Assembly (NCBI GenBank): GCA_963555705.1
Contig: OY743186.1
Coordinates: 37,559,241-37,623,240 of the forward strand
DNA: 64,000 bases
Reading direction: 5' to 3'
DNA from: Ligustrum vulgare
Lineage: Eukaryota; Streptophyta; Magnoliopsida; Lamiales; Oleaceae
Under the pieces are notes generated by a model. That model made no database searches. It saw nothing but the letters and a program-made list of their open reading frames with translations, and was not told the origin of the DNA. Shown here piece after piece: positions 21,301 to 36,300 of the stretch. The first letter of the stretch is position 1; every line of letters starts with the position of its first letter. Made by a program: the position numbers and the translations under genes.

Positions 21301-24300
21301 GGCAAATAACTATCCATTGTTATGATTTGCATGGAAGCTGCTGTGACAAGCACATGCAAACATTTGAAAGTGAATATGCTGGTAAAAATTATTGTGCGTC
21401 TGTTGATCCTTGCTCATCAGCATTTCCTGCTCCACACAAGGATGATATAGTTACCAGTTTTTCTGTGGTCTGCCCTGAGGACTTGATTTTATCTGAAGAA
21501 CGGCCACCAATTTCTGACAATAAAATTGACACCTTCTACTATCCATATCACTTGGTGACTGGTTGCATCGATGGTACTTTGAAATTATGGAGGAGTGTCA
21601 CATGTGCGCCAGATGAATCCTTGAGATCAAGTACAAAATGGGATCTGGTTGGTGTGCTTTCTGTACACCAAGGTCCTACCACGGCAATAACTCCAAGTGT
21701 CTTTGGTAGAAAAGTTGCATCTGCCTCCCCTGCTGGTAGTTCTAGCATCCTTCATATATGGGAATGTGTGCATGTTAATGATGCAGGCAGCTTTATAAAA
21801 GAAGATGAAATATATCTTGATGGACAGGTCGTTGGTATGCATTGGTTTATGATGGGAAATGGTCAGTTATTACTAGGGGTTTGCTTGCTGAATGAGTTGC
21901 GTATATATGCTATTAAACGCTGTGGAGGTCAGGATGTTTTGAAATCTGGAAAGCCTTTGGAAAGGAATATTTGGATTTGTATTGCTGTAACTCAAACTAC
22001 CTCTGCCATTTGTGACTTTCTTTGGGGGCCCAAGGGCACAATTCTGGTCATTCACCAAGAGTATTTTAGTCTTTTCTGTCAATTTTTATCATTAGATGAT
22101 GAGGAATTTTTGGCTGACTATTGTCCAAAGTCCCTCAAGGATAGCCTTGTCATAGAAGATGGCTACTCAAATAAAGACGTGCTTACTCCAGTTCTCAGTG
22201 ATTCTGATAATTGTGATTCAAAAGAATCATCAAAAATAGGAGTATGTGAGACCCTGCTTCCTGTAAAGATGAACATGATGGCTGATTTCACGTCAATAGA
22301 AAATGTTGAAAGTTGTGCACGGAAGCACAATAGAGGTACTATAATTCGGTTTTGGAGCGTGCTAGAAATTGCTGAGAAGGTGGGAGGATCTCTACCTGTT
22401 TTTCACCCTGATGCACTATTGATTAATATCTGCTCAGGTACTACTGTTTTGAGTGGTGAATTATTATTATTTTTTTAAATCTCATGCTCAGCAAAGCACA
22501 TAGTACTTAAATAAAATATGTGACAACCTCTAAGATTGCACAGAACTTAATAAATCACCAATGTTTATGCAAAAGGGTAACTAGATCATCAATAGTTATG
22601 CACAATTAAAAAGTTTACCTTTTTGAATTCTTATAGTTTACTGGTTTCCATGATGAGTCTTTCCGGGAATACTTTAATTTTCAATAATTTGTATGTAATC
22701 CAGTTTACGTCAGGAAACTAAATCAAATCTACATGTGGGGGATTGCTGAGGTCTACAGTAAATGGCATTCAATTATTCTTCGGAAGGACGGATTCTTTTC
22801 CAAACTAGTTTTATGGGTGATGAAACAAGTGAATAATGCATTGAAGCTAAATCACTCTTAAATTGAAACTTGTGAACCTTCTTGGAAAAACGCTTGACTC
22901 AACTAGGGAGTTGGAAATATTCAATTGTTTTGTAGGTTTGATAATGCTTCGATGCTTTATAGCCCAAAGACATTCAAATTTTGCAAGGAAAGCCTCTTTT
23001 TAACTTCCAATTCACGCTATTATTTATATTGGGTGACTGAAATTTGATGTCTGGTTCTCTGGGCATCTCATAATCTGTTAGGTCTTCTTAGGGTTTCTTC
23101 AATCACGCTTTTAGTGTACCAGAGCGGTGGATTCTGTAAATGATGAGCTCATGCACACTCGATGCAGAACAGGATAGATAAAATGAATTAGAGTGAGAAT
23201 CAGAGAGGAGAGGAGAGAAGAGCAAAATGAGAAGACAGTTATTTTGCGTTTGTAAAGCCTGTTGCTACTCTTAGTGCCTTTTCCTTTTAGTTCTCCTTAT
23301 TTCCTTAAAAGCAATAGCTTCTCTATAGACAATTGCCTGCATTTGGTTTCATATGAGAGATCCATAGAATTTAATTGTCTAAATTATTTTAAGACAGGTA
23401 TGATCTTTTTCCATTGTTGAAAAGTGTTTGCCATACAATTTTAATGTCTCCAGGTAACTGGAAACGTGCATATGTAGCTCTGAGGCATCTTGTTAAGCAC
23501 CTTGCTTCTAGCAATGTGTCTCAAGAACGAACAAAGAAGTCTAGTGATGTGATTTCACCAGTTCCCTTGTCAGATTATCTTGAAGGGATTCTGTCTTCAC
23601 ATTCAAGTGATAAATTGTTTCAGTGGAGTGGAGATTCTGCTTCAGTTACTTCATCTTCAGAGCTCCAGAAAGATTTATCTCAATATACCTCCAGTTGGGG
23701 GTATGATGCTTCCAATACTTCATCTTTGTCAAGATCTGAATTTTCTGACTTCACTGGAGCCATTGAGTGTCTGTATGAATCTTCATCAATAACTAAAATT
23801 GAAAAGATGCAGTCTCTTGCTATAATTGATCTTCTACAAGAAGTTAGTAATCCCCATTTCACTTCTGCTTATGGAAGTCTTGATGAACCTGGTCGAAGGT
23901 ACTTTTAGATTTATCAATTCATTGCACCTTGGTTCCTTGATATTCCTTACACGCTTTGAGGTTACACTGGTACCAAGTAATTTGGCTAAACTTATTAAAT
24001 GTCTGATTCATTTCGGATATCCAAATCTTGATGGTATCTAAACTTCTGCTCACAGGACTTTGTTGATGTAATGATTGGTTTATTTAGGGGAATATGACCG
24101 GTCTTATCCATGATTTAGAAAAAAATTAAATTTTGAAAGAAGAAAGGAGCTGGATTTTGCTTACTGTATTGTGCTGTGGCTTATGTGTCCTACTGAGTTC
24201 TTGGATCCTGAATTCAAAGTGTAGTATATCTAATAAAAAAAAAAAAATTATTTACTGTCATCAGTTTTGTGTGCTTATATCACACTGTGCAACAATAAAT

Positions 24301-27300
24301 CTGACAAAACTATAATGTAAAACTTTGCCTTAGATGGTAATTGCCTGAAACGAGGAGCCACATGGAAATTGTGGTCATATTTTGTTTACTCTACAGGCTG
24401 TAAATGATATGATTGGTTCATTCTATATTATGTCTTGATGAACCTTCACTGGATATCCATGTTTAACTACTATAGTTAAGATTGTACGAACGTGCTAATA
24501 GTTTCACTGCATTATTGGGCGTGAGTCATCTATAAGATCAATTGAAGAGCAGAATATTACTTGGGAAGAAATAGTTATGCTCTCTTTGTTAATGGAAGGT
24601 CTCAGCAAATGTTAGATAAATCTGTGAAAATTTATTGATTTATAATTGGGGTGAAATATTGTTTATAATTATAATTTGGTGAATCATAATCTATCGTGAG
24701 TGCAAGTGACAGAGGTACTACAGTAATGCCTATAATTATTCTTAGAAAAGAAAAAAAAGTTAAAGCTTTTAATGAATAATAAGACTAGCTATCTTATTGT
24801 TACTACCTTTGTAACAGTCGTGATATATCTTTAATTTATTGTGAGAATATATAGTTGCTCTTCATTCAACACAAGGTTGCATTTCACTCACAAACAAAAA
24901 AGATAATACACGTGGCTAGTATTCAAAAGTTTCCGAGGATTTTTGTGGTGAAGTAAAAGACTAATGAAAATCTAAATCGCTGGTGAAAGTAGTGAAGGAA
25001 AAGCTGAGTGCACTTAAGCAGGAGATCACTTAATTTAGATGTTATGTTGTGGGAAATAATCTCTCATAGGATGCTGAACTGTCCAGGCCAAAATTGGCAG
25101 AACCCTCTGTGTAGATAAATGTTACTTTAATTAACCTTGATGTCTTAGATGTCAGTATCCTGCTTGGTTCATGTATTTGCAAGAGGCTTACATATTTCTG
25201 ACTTGATAGATGACATTTTTGTCATTTTTGCCTTGTTCAATTCTCACCATCTCGTAATATGCGGTAATACCAGTGCCTTTCCATGTAGGTTTAACCGAAT
25301 TTTCTTAAATTAATTGGTATGTGTAAATTGTAATTGTTCTATAACGCTTCAACGAAATATTTTTTGTTCTTCTCATGGATTTTTTTATTGTGTGTGAAGT
25401 TTTGGTGTTTATTTATCATTTTTGGTATTCTTTTTTATTTTTAATTAATTATTGACTACCATTGTCTCCTGTAAAGGTTTTGGGTCGCAGTGAGGTTTCA
25501 ACAACTATATTTTATCCAGCAATTTGGTAGATTGCCAGTGGTCAAGGAGTTGGATGTTTCTTCAGAGCTGATTGGATGGGCTTTTCATTCAGATTGTCAA
25601 GAAAATCTGTTTAGTTCCCTTCTATCAACAGAACCATCTTGGGAAGAAATGCGTATTATGGGCATTGGATTTTGGTATACGAATATAACACAACTGCGAC
25701 TGAAGGTACAATATGGAAACCAATCTTATCACTTCTACACGTTTTTTTCCATTTTCTTTGACTGTACTTGTGTGATTCCAGTTCTAACACACTCTATCAT
25801 AAGCTTTCTAACTTAAGGGACAGTTGATGTGCTTTTATTTGTGCTGATATACGAGTTGATTTTTATTTATCACCATTGCTACTCTATGGAAAATGATAAT
25901 ACTATATACGGATAAATGCAACTTGCCAATTTTCTTTGCTCTTTGTTGTCTTTAATTATACTAGTGCTACACTTGTGCGATGCACGGTCATTTGTTACTT
26001 ACATATATCATATTTATATGTTAACATATGAAATGAATATTTAATTAAAAATGAGAAACGAAGGAAGATAAAAAAATTGTAATTGATTTTTAAGAGGGGA
26101 AGGCGGACCACGAAACTTCTGAACCTGAAAAACGCGGCTATTTAAAAATTTGCATTCAATTAAATTATTTTAAATTGGAATTTTATCCAAAATGAATAAT
26201 AAATAATTAATTAATACTACTTAACATTTTAGGAAATATGTTTTAGACGGGAAAATGGGCCAATATCTATATTTGGAAGTGTTCTCCCTTTATGTATTAG
26301 TTTTTCTCTTGTGAACATATTTACTCATTGTTTGAGCCCTTATTATCTACAAAATGAGTTTTATAATAGTGATTCTTTTGAGAATGTGTACTTAAGTCGC
26401 TACTGGAGACTCATTATTTCAATTAATGTAGTTTGTAACAGTGAATTTTGGGAGAATGAGTTGTTAAAATGTAGTTTTTTTTTTTTTTAATTTATATGTA
26501 AATTATTTTATTAACAGAATGTCGGTTGAAACAGAGTTTTAAAAAATGAGGCTTTGAATAAAAGGTATCTAACACGGGCCAGTTTTTTTTACCAGGTGAT
26601 CACAATTGTAATAGTTAGGAACTTGAATAACTATAAAAAAAATTAATTCAACGACCATTTGCATAACTATTCTATTTTAATGATTATTGACGTAATTAAT
26701 CTTTTCAAAATATAATTTCTAGATTATCACAAATTAATTCTTCACTACCTAAATGGTACTATTGAATTGATACTAATTATCTGAATACAATATTTTGATA
26801 TTTAAATATATTAAACAAATTTTTTTATTTCATATTTACTTTTACATTACAAATTAAATATACGTGGTCCTATATTTAAATGAATGTAACAAATTAAGCA
26901 ACAGGAAATGCTAGTTTTAATTAAAATTTACTGAATTTATATTGCAAATACATAGAACTTTATATACCAAGAAATTATCTATGCATCTTAATTTATAGAA
27001 GCAGCGCGGTTGTTTAACTCACAAGATATGATACTTTATCACTTGTCTTTATGGAATTGATTTTTCAATTATCAATTTTTCTGAATATTCATTCTCAATC
27101 ACAAATTCTTTAAAAAATCATTCTAAAAAATCAATTTTTCATCCTACTTTTTAACTACACATTTTCAAAAAATCAATTCTCAAAAAATGAAAATCAAACA
27201 GTTAAGTTCCATATAAACCGGTCTACAACGTGAAACCACGACCAATGACATAAATTGAAAAAAATAAAAAAATAAAAAACATAAATACGAACTATTAAAA

Positions 27301-30300
27301 TATTCAAAACTTATTCAATAATTTTCAATATAACGTGACTTTTCATTTTTCATCCATTAGTCAAAGGGCCATGTTACCAAGAAATAAACTATTTTTATAT
27401 ATTTTAAATAAACCTGTTTGACTATATCCTATTTTGAAATAGAATGAATTTGCTAATATGCCTTTATTTTTATTTTGATAAAAAATAGTTAAACTAATTG
27501 TTAAAAGTCTGTAATATATATTTTGCATATTTTGATTATTTAAATATATAGTATTAAATATAAATAAATAAACAAAATGAGTAAATAAATAAATAATTAG
27601 GAGTGGTTAGACCATAATTAACATGGCCTAATGGATTAGAGTAATAGTATTAATTTAACTGACCCCAAATTATTTGGAATAGAGCTTCTTCTTTTTTGCC
27701 CTCTCAAAAATTTCTTAAATTGGGTATGGTTAAATTCAATTTCCAGAAATTGATTGATTGAGTTGAATTTGTATAAGAATATTCAAAGAACTCAATCATA
27801 AATGGGTGTGAATGGAAGAGAAGAGGTGGAGAAATGAGAAAGCTTGCACATGACAACATTATTATGGCAATGAGGCTGGCTAATATGGCGATTTCAGATA
27901 TGATGACCACACGTTTCCTCTTTTTATAATATATAAATAAAGAGAATCTGAAGACAAGAAAAAAGACAGAAGTTTTCTTTCACTCATATTGAAGATCTTG
28001 CGTGGAACTTTTATTGGACCTGTTCCTGGGCCTCTAGCTCCATCAAGAGCCTGAAGAACTTCTGAAGAGAAATATGCACAGTTTGTAGCTCTTTCTTCCA
28101 CGTATGTTGTTATGACCTTGTTAAATGACAACGGAGTTTGAAAAGGCTGAAAGTTCCTATGGCACAAATGATGAAAATTCTTGATCTTTGTAATGGAAGC
28201 ACAAGAGTCAATACATCGCATGAACTGGCTCTAAAGTTGTAGATGATGGAGGGATACATGGTGTTGAAATCTAGCGTTTGAAATTTTTTTACAGAAGCTG
28301 CTGCCATCAGTTTTTTTTTATTTTGACCTTGCAATTGTCCGGTGGTTCTACCACTAACTCAAGTTGACTCACTTCACTTCTCGTGGCTGTGCATGCTATA
28401 AATTTGTTGCATCGATGCAATATGTTCATTTCATTCTGAATATACTGCTGCTCGAATATCTGCTCAAAACTCTAAAAACTCTAAAGTTGTTACTTTAAAG
28501 CTGTTAGGGACAAATGTTACATTAAATTTACTCTGTGGGGGGTGGAAGAAAATTATTGGGTCGTGTCTTTTCTTAAGGTTTTAATTTCATGATTTTTTTT
28601 TTTTATTTTTTCATTTTTATTGCAGATGGAACGGCTGGCAAGGCAACAATATATGAGAAAAAAAGATCCTAAGGCCTGTACACTCCTTTATATAGCATTG
28701 AACAGGCTCCAAGTTTTGACTGGCCTTTTTAAAATAAGCAAAGATGAGAAGGACAAACCATTAGTAGGTTTTCTATCAAGAAATTTTCAGGTATCCTCTG
28801 TATATTCTCATCAATCTTTTTCGCGGAATTTGAATAAATAATTTTTTACTAATTTTCTATTATATAAAGTCCTGGTAATCACTGCCTCCAGGGCATTTAT
28901 TAACTAGTGGTTGCATCGGTCAGATATAGACCACATGTATCAAGCCTTAATTAGTATATTTATTTATTTTAGGAACAATGCTTGTAAACATATAGTAATT
29001 ACATATACATGAATGCTTACATTAATTAGCTAGATTTGGTTGATGTAATTGCTGAATTAATCCTTGTAATGAGCATTTTATTTAATAATAAGAGAGAGAC
29101 TCACAGTGAGAGGGATTCAATCCAATTTACAGTTACAATTTAAGTATTTAGATAATTATCTACAGAAATTATTTGTTATCACTGTTTTGCACGAACACTT
29201 CAACTAGGGTGGTGGGTCTGTGTTCGACACATCAGATACGTGTTGAATACCAACACTTCTCGGGCACCCTATCATGATCCTTTTTCTTCCTTCATAAAAA
29301 ATATTATATATATTTTTAACTCAAAGTTATTATTACGCCCATGTTTGGTACAAATTAAAATATTGATTTTAATCTAAATCAAAGTCAATAATCAATTTCA
29401 ACTACAAATTTCGTGGGATCTACAACTTTTCAACTACATATATCATCAACTTTTATCAAAATCTACTAAAAATCTGACCAAACAGGGGCTAAATAACAAA
29501 TAGGTATTCTTATTTAAAAGATTTTAACAAAAAAATTAACAAGTATAAAACTGAATTTGAATTATATAAATGAAGATTTTTTAAGAATTTAATCAACGTG
29601 TAGGCGACGTGTCGTGTCAGAAACTTTTCTAAAAATCGCATGTTGCTTAAGAATTTCCATATCCAGGGCATACTAAAGTCTCTTGACAATTTCCCCTGTG
29701 GAGGTCTCTAGTTTTTTCCATTCTTTAATACATTTTCTCTGGAGAATGAACTATTCTAACTTTTTTTCTGGAATCACGGTGAGTCTTTAAATTGATTCAC
29801 ATACGTCTATAATTAAAATATCAAAAGTTTGTTAATTTAATTTTGCTTAATTTAGCTTGGGTATATAAAACATCCAACCAGCTTTGAGACTGGCCTGAAT
29901 ATTGTTCTTTTCTTTGTGCAAGGATTAATACCAGTGTACTCCAGATATTCACGTTGATAATTTTTAAGAAAGTGAACATTTCGCTGATATCTTGTAACTA
30001 AAAGCATGTTTTGGAATTGTCATAATAAAATTATAAATAGATAGAAATAAGTAGTGGATAAGTGTATAGTACTCGTCTCCCGAAATGTGTGGATAAAAAG
30101 TGATTGAGTATTTATAAATAATTTATAAACATGAGCCAAAGGGGGGCTTAAACTTATCTTCTACCCTTGGACTCCTGAATCTAATACAGGTTGTTTGGGC
30201 ATTTTTGGGAAATTTAAGAATTCAACTTTTCTGGACTAGCAAGTCTTTTAATGATTATATATTTTTGTATCTTCTTATATAAATGAGTTGTTCCGACTTC

Positions 30301-33300
30301 TACTTCTGCAGGAGGAAAAAAATAAAGCAGCTGCTCTAAAAAATGCATATGTTCTAATGGGTAAACATCAACTGGATCTTGCAGTAGCTTTCTTTTTACT
30401 TGGAGGGGATGCTTCATCTGCGGTCACTATATGTGCCAAAAACCTCGGGGATGAGCAGCTTGCTCTTGTATTATGTCATCTTGTTGAGGGGTATGGTGGG
30501 CCTTTACAGCATGATCTTATTTCAAAGATTCTTCTGCCATCTGCGCTGTCAAAAGGTGACTATTGGTTGGCGAGTGTTCTGGAGGTAATGAGCTATGATA
30601 TACTTTTCACTGTGATGACTGATTTTCATTCCCATAGCTTCATTTACAACCTTCATTTATATTGGTACATCAGATGTTCACTTAAAAAATCTTTTCTTTT
30701 TACAGTGGGTATTAGGAAATTATTCCCAGGCCTTCTTGAGAATGTTTGGGGTCCAAGTGGGATATAATCTGAATATACCAATCCTTTCTTCCTGTCACGC
30801 TTGTTTCTTGAATCCAAGCATCGGTCAGTATTGCATAATATTGACAACCAAGACTAGCATGAAAAATTCTATTGGGGAGCATAACGCTGCGGCTTTATGC
30901 AGGTGGGCAGCACTGATGAATGCTACGGCCTTGAGCAGATGTGGCCTCCCTGTAAGTTGATCTTATATTTTACTCCTGAATAATATGTTCTGGACTAAGC
31001 TCGTAGTCTTTTAACTTGATATTATAGTTTCAAAACTTTAATGTTTTGATAGATGGTTTGCACTTTTTTCATGTATATGTCCACACACATTATCTTCTTA
31101 AAGCATGTTTGGAAGTTCTTTATAATCAGTTTAAATTGTAAATATGAAATGAATGGTGGATAAGTAGATAGTAGGTCCCACGAAATATGTGGACAAAAAA
31201 GTTTGACCTATTATAAACACATTATAAACAAGAGGCAAAAAGGGCTTAGTCTAGATCTCTTCTGTTTGGCTATCTAGATTTGTATAGATTTAAAATTTCT
31301 AGGAATTACTGTTAAGTTAAAAGTATTTGCTGATCCTTTCATTTACTTGGATACTTTTTTTTTTTAATGTGCAAGCAGAGATGGATCAAGTAGGTGTCAA
31401 GTTTATTCACCTTTTGTTTCAAGATTTTTCTTTCATTTAAACTATCAGAGAAGGGGTCAAGGCAACTCCATACTTATCAGAAATAAGATTTTGTTTGTTC
31501 TTGTACGACTATTGGAGTAAATAATTGAAATTATACTACCCCCCTCATGAAAATACTCTCCTCCTGGAATTTGCAAAACGGAAAAAGAAGTTCTAATTTT
31601 ATCCATTAATTTTCTAAAAACCATTTTTGCCTGTGAAAGGGAAGCTTAATTTTGTTCTTTATTGGTATATTCGAAGTAACAGGCAATCATTTGAGAATAA
31701 TTAGGAAAATGATATTTACTGATTAAAGGTATAGTCCACGGCGTTATCTTGAATGGGTAAAATAATATAATAATGCAAGGAGCATATAGCTTCAATGACT
31801 TTTTATTTACGTGTTTCTGCGGTCTTCTGTTATTTAAACCAGTTATCACTAAAACCAAGAAATTTATGGTTAATTTATTGTTATTTTATTATCTTACTGG
31901 AATCGCTTAGCATGGTAACTCTTATTCCCCATCCCTTTATCTGCCAATCTTCTTATGTTGCCTCTCTAATCTTCTAATCTTCTCATCTTCTCATTTTGCT
32001 TATTTTTTATTTTTTATTTCTCCAGCTTGAAGCTTTGGAGAGCCTTCAATCTTCTGTTAGCCTCTTTGGAGGCTCAATTCAGGGGAGTGTAATGCAAAGT
32101 CCAAACTCTGAACATGTTATGGAAATGCTGAAACCATTCCTAAATAAATGTTCTTCAAACTGGATATCAGACAATGTGGCTTTCCATATAGCGTCACGTT
32201 TTAAGTTAGATTGTGCTATGCATTACATGTCAAACTTTTTAAGAGAACACCCAAGCTGGGCAGCCATCAATGTGGCAGTTTCTGGAGCAACTTCATGCTA
32301 TGAGTCTGAGAATCAGGACTTCAAAATATTACTGGAAGAATTTCAAAACAGTTTGAGTACAACTATTACATATTTTCAACAGAGGTTCTCTTTGATTTCT
32401 CTTCATCTAATCAACATGGTACTCGCTGTTGAATTTAAAGCACATCTTTTAGTTGTTTGGTATTTCTGATTTTATTGAACAGGATTACCTAATCTACTTC
32501 CTTATCCCTGTTCTACAGATTGTTTTATTTTTGCACCATAATGGATTAGAGTTTATTGGATACAGTGTACTGCGTGAATATATAGCACATTATCAACCTC
32601 AAGAGATTAGAAATGGGTCTGATGAAGTCCTCTTATATCCTTTCCCACCCAATTTACTATTGAAAGCTGCTAAAGAAATCTCCAGCATATTTGCAAAATA
32701 TGTGATTGCCTCTTGCATAAACTGCTCCGGGTTGTCATATCTGAACAAAAATAGCAAGGGTGCTAATGGCAGATTTTGCTCGTCTCTTTCTTGGGAGTTC
32801 TCAAATAGGAGACTAATATGGTCATTGAGGTGTCTACAAGCTATGTTGCAGTTATTTTCCAGATCCCACCCCACAGATCTTATGAAGATATCTTGTACTG
32901 TTCTTTTTTTATTTGAATACTGCATAGTTTTTGCTTCAGCTTGGCTTAAGAGGAATGCCAGAGCTCTTGTTCTGATTGTAAAACCTTTTTTGACCATATT
33001 AAGCAGCATTCCTGCATCTTATGAGATAAAGATGGAGGATCTAAATAAAATTCTCGTAGAGATTGTGGAGATGCTGGGTCATGATTCATCAACTATTGAT
33101 TTAGGAGCTCATGTTCAGATGAATGGATGGATGCGGGAAGAACGAAATGAAGGTCCCATGTCTTCAGTTCTAGAAGATGAGAGATGGCAGATTATAGGTG
33201 CTTCTTTGTGGGTACACATGTCCAAATTTTTAGAAAATCAACTAAATGCATTGCCTGAAAAGCTTGATGATAGTTGTTCTTCTCAAAGCTCGTCTGTGTC

Positions 33301-36300
33301 TGAACCTGAAGACAATAATATAAAATTACAGATTGGGTTGGTTTCAAGCACTTTAGCTAAATTACTAAAGGTCGTCTGTATGCACATTTCCTTACATCAG
33401 TCACAACAATTTGCGTTGTACCTAATACAGAGAGTTGATGCATGCACCAAAACTGTTCTTTCGGGTATGCAAGATGGTCCATTTCGACACAGAGCCCAAC
33501 ATAAAGATCTTACTGGAGGTAACGACAGTGTAAGTATATTGAACAATGGAAATGAATCGGCTTCTGAAGAATTATGGCAAATGTGTGCTAACTCTAAAAC
33601 AATTCGGGAGGCTTTTGTGCAAGAAAACTATAATTGGCTACAAATTACTCAGCAGAAGTCTTCTAACGGATGGAATGATGCATATATAAGCATCATGAGA
33701 GTGTGTGAAACTGACGAGACTTCTGATAAAGAAGATAGGGCTGGTAGTCCTAGTAGTGCAGCTGGATCACCTCTTGCATGTCTATCACCAGATGATCATC
33801 CTTTCAGAAGTACTGGGGAAAATGATGCATATAATAAGATGAAAGCTGTGCCTTTCCATAATCCTAAAGAAATATATAGAAGAAATGGAGAATTATTAGA
33901 GGTATTTCTTCAAGAATTATTGTTATCTAAAAATCTATGGTGCATTTAGCATGCGGTAGACTGAACTTTCAAAATTTTGTCTGGATCTAATGGTGCCTGA
34001 CTCCTATCTGAGCAGGCTCTGTGCATAAACTCCATCGATCAACGTCAAGCTGCACTTGCTAGCAATAAAAAGGTGAGAGTAATAATTTGTTTAGATCTAA
34101 ATGTTGGGTTTCATAGTTTTTTTGGATGTCCAGAATATTTGGCATGTTAAAGCATGTTTGGAAGTGTTTATAAACGGTTTATATTATACATAGATAGAAA
34201 TGAGTGGTGGATAAGTGAGTAGTACTTGTGGGTTTCTTGTGGGTTTATAAACGGTTTATATTATACATAGATAGAAATGAGTGGTGGATAAGTGACTTTA
34301 GTGTTTTTTTTTTTTTTTTTTTTTGATAGGAAACGATAATTTTATTCATGATGGAAAATGAACAATTACAAGAGCATATGGATAAGATATCCACACCATA
34401 AAACCTAAAAAGCCAAATCAGGGCTATAAACCAAAAAAGTTCACAATTATTAGAGACGTGTGGTTTCTAGATAGCTAGTCGGATTTAACCACAATAAGAA
34501 ACTATCCAGACCGCTGAAGTTCCCTGCTGACCTTGCCCATAATCCTGTAAAAAACATGATGTTATCCCATAAATTTTCTATTGATCGTTCAATGTTATCA
34601 AAAATTCTCCGATTCCTCTCTATCCATATGGCCCATGCTGTTCCCATGACAATCAACTTCCATAACTCCTTTCTCTGCTTTCCTCTCTCCCCATAATGCC
34701 ATTTAATAAGGATCAGATCAGCCCATTTTCGTGGGAGAACTCCTGCTTCGCCAAACATACACAGGATTTTCTAGTGTTTATTACCATTTTATAAACATTA
34801 GCAAAACATAGCTTAGTTTCCATCCCCACAACTAGGCTTGAGGCGGTGAATTATATGAATGTGAAGTAATGCTGGATTGCTGGATTTTATTTGTAGGCAA
34901 TATGTCCTCTTTGGATTTTAGGGTTTGATCAACGATTATGCTTAGTAGTTTGAATTCATAGGCGTTCTTTCCAATTTTGATTTATTATCTGGATTCCATG
35001 TCACTTGCTTTACTGTTTTTCTTCATTAAGATATATACATATTACACAAAATGCAATCAATCCAACCTTTTTTAGCTTTCTATTGAGTGGAAATAATTTT
35101 GGGTATGAAAAAAACTGAGTGTAATTGCACGTGACTTTAGGTTAGGCTCCTGGCTGAATTTTATCATTCAAAAGGAAAATTAAGAACATTTGATTCTTAA
35201 TTAAGACAAACATTATTTGTCTCTGTCATGTTGCAATTCTTCACATCCATTTAACTTTCAAGATGGGCAAAATTTTCTTGTCATTAGTAGTCTTACTTCT
35301 GAGGAATTAATTTTTAAATAGATTTCACAATGCTTATTCTGACCTTTTGACAAGTTATCTGTATGGTTAGTATGGACTCCAATTCTCTTTCTTGTGAATA
35401 TGAAAAATTGCTGAGTCGTGTTAACTTCAACTGTTACATCTTAATTATCTAAATGCCATTTTTTGTTGTGTGAACAACCGTGTATTCTATTAATTAGGGG
35501 ATAATATTCTTTAATTGGGAGGATGGGTTGCCAAATGGAGACAAATCTGAATATATCTGGGGAGAGGCAGACTGGCCGCATGATGGGTGGGCTGGATCTG
35601 AGTCTACTCCAGTTCCTACTTGTGTTTCTCCTGGTGTTGGCCTTGGGAGCAAGAAGGGAACACGCCTTGGGTTAGGTGGAGCAACCATTGGTTCAGGTGA
35701 TTTGGTAAGACCGAGCAGAGATTTTACAGGTGGTGGAGCATTTGGAATCCCAGGCTATGCTGGTATTGGTGCATCTGGCCTTGGTTGGGGGATTCAAGAA
35801 GATTTTGATGAGTTTGTGGATCCACCCGCCACTCTGGACAATGTCAGGACAACGGCATTTTCTAGTCACCCTTCTAGGCCTTTCTTCTTGGTTGGTTCTA
35901 GCAATACACATGTATACCTGTGGGAGGTATTTGACTTGTACAGAAATCATCAGCATAATTTTTGCTGCTGTTGTCATCATAATTTTCATTATTCTTCTAT
36001 TTGTCATGCTTTGGTTTGGTTTTTCTTTTGCACGATATTATACTTTAACATATGAAGCCCTTATCTTGGTTATCTATTCTTCCCCTGGAGAGGAAAGTGC
36101 TCTAATATGAACCACACCTTGACTTCTGCTTTTGTTCTGTAGGATACTTAGTCATAATAACAAGCTAGCGTCATATTCTCCCTCAAACTGCTCTTTAACA
36201 TAGTTGACCCGTTTATTCTTTTATCTTCAGATAGATGAATCTCACTATATTTTTAAACATCAATTATGAATTTATCTGGTTAATTAACAATAGGATTTAA

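Noticed and set aside
28240..28334. DFNTMYPSII on the minus strand as a family-B DNA polymerase motif
   Set aside because: Only about ten residues match, with no flanking polymerase motifs, and the adjacent frame carries a better protein-like relic.
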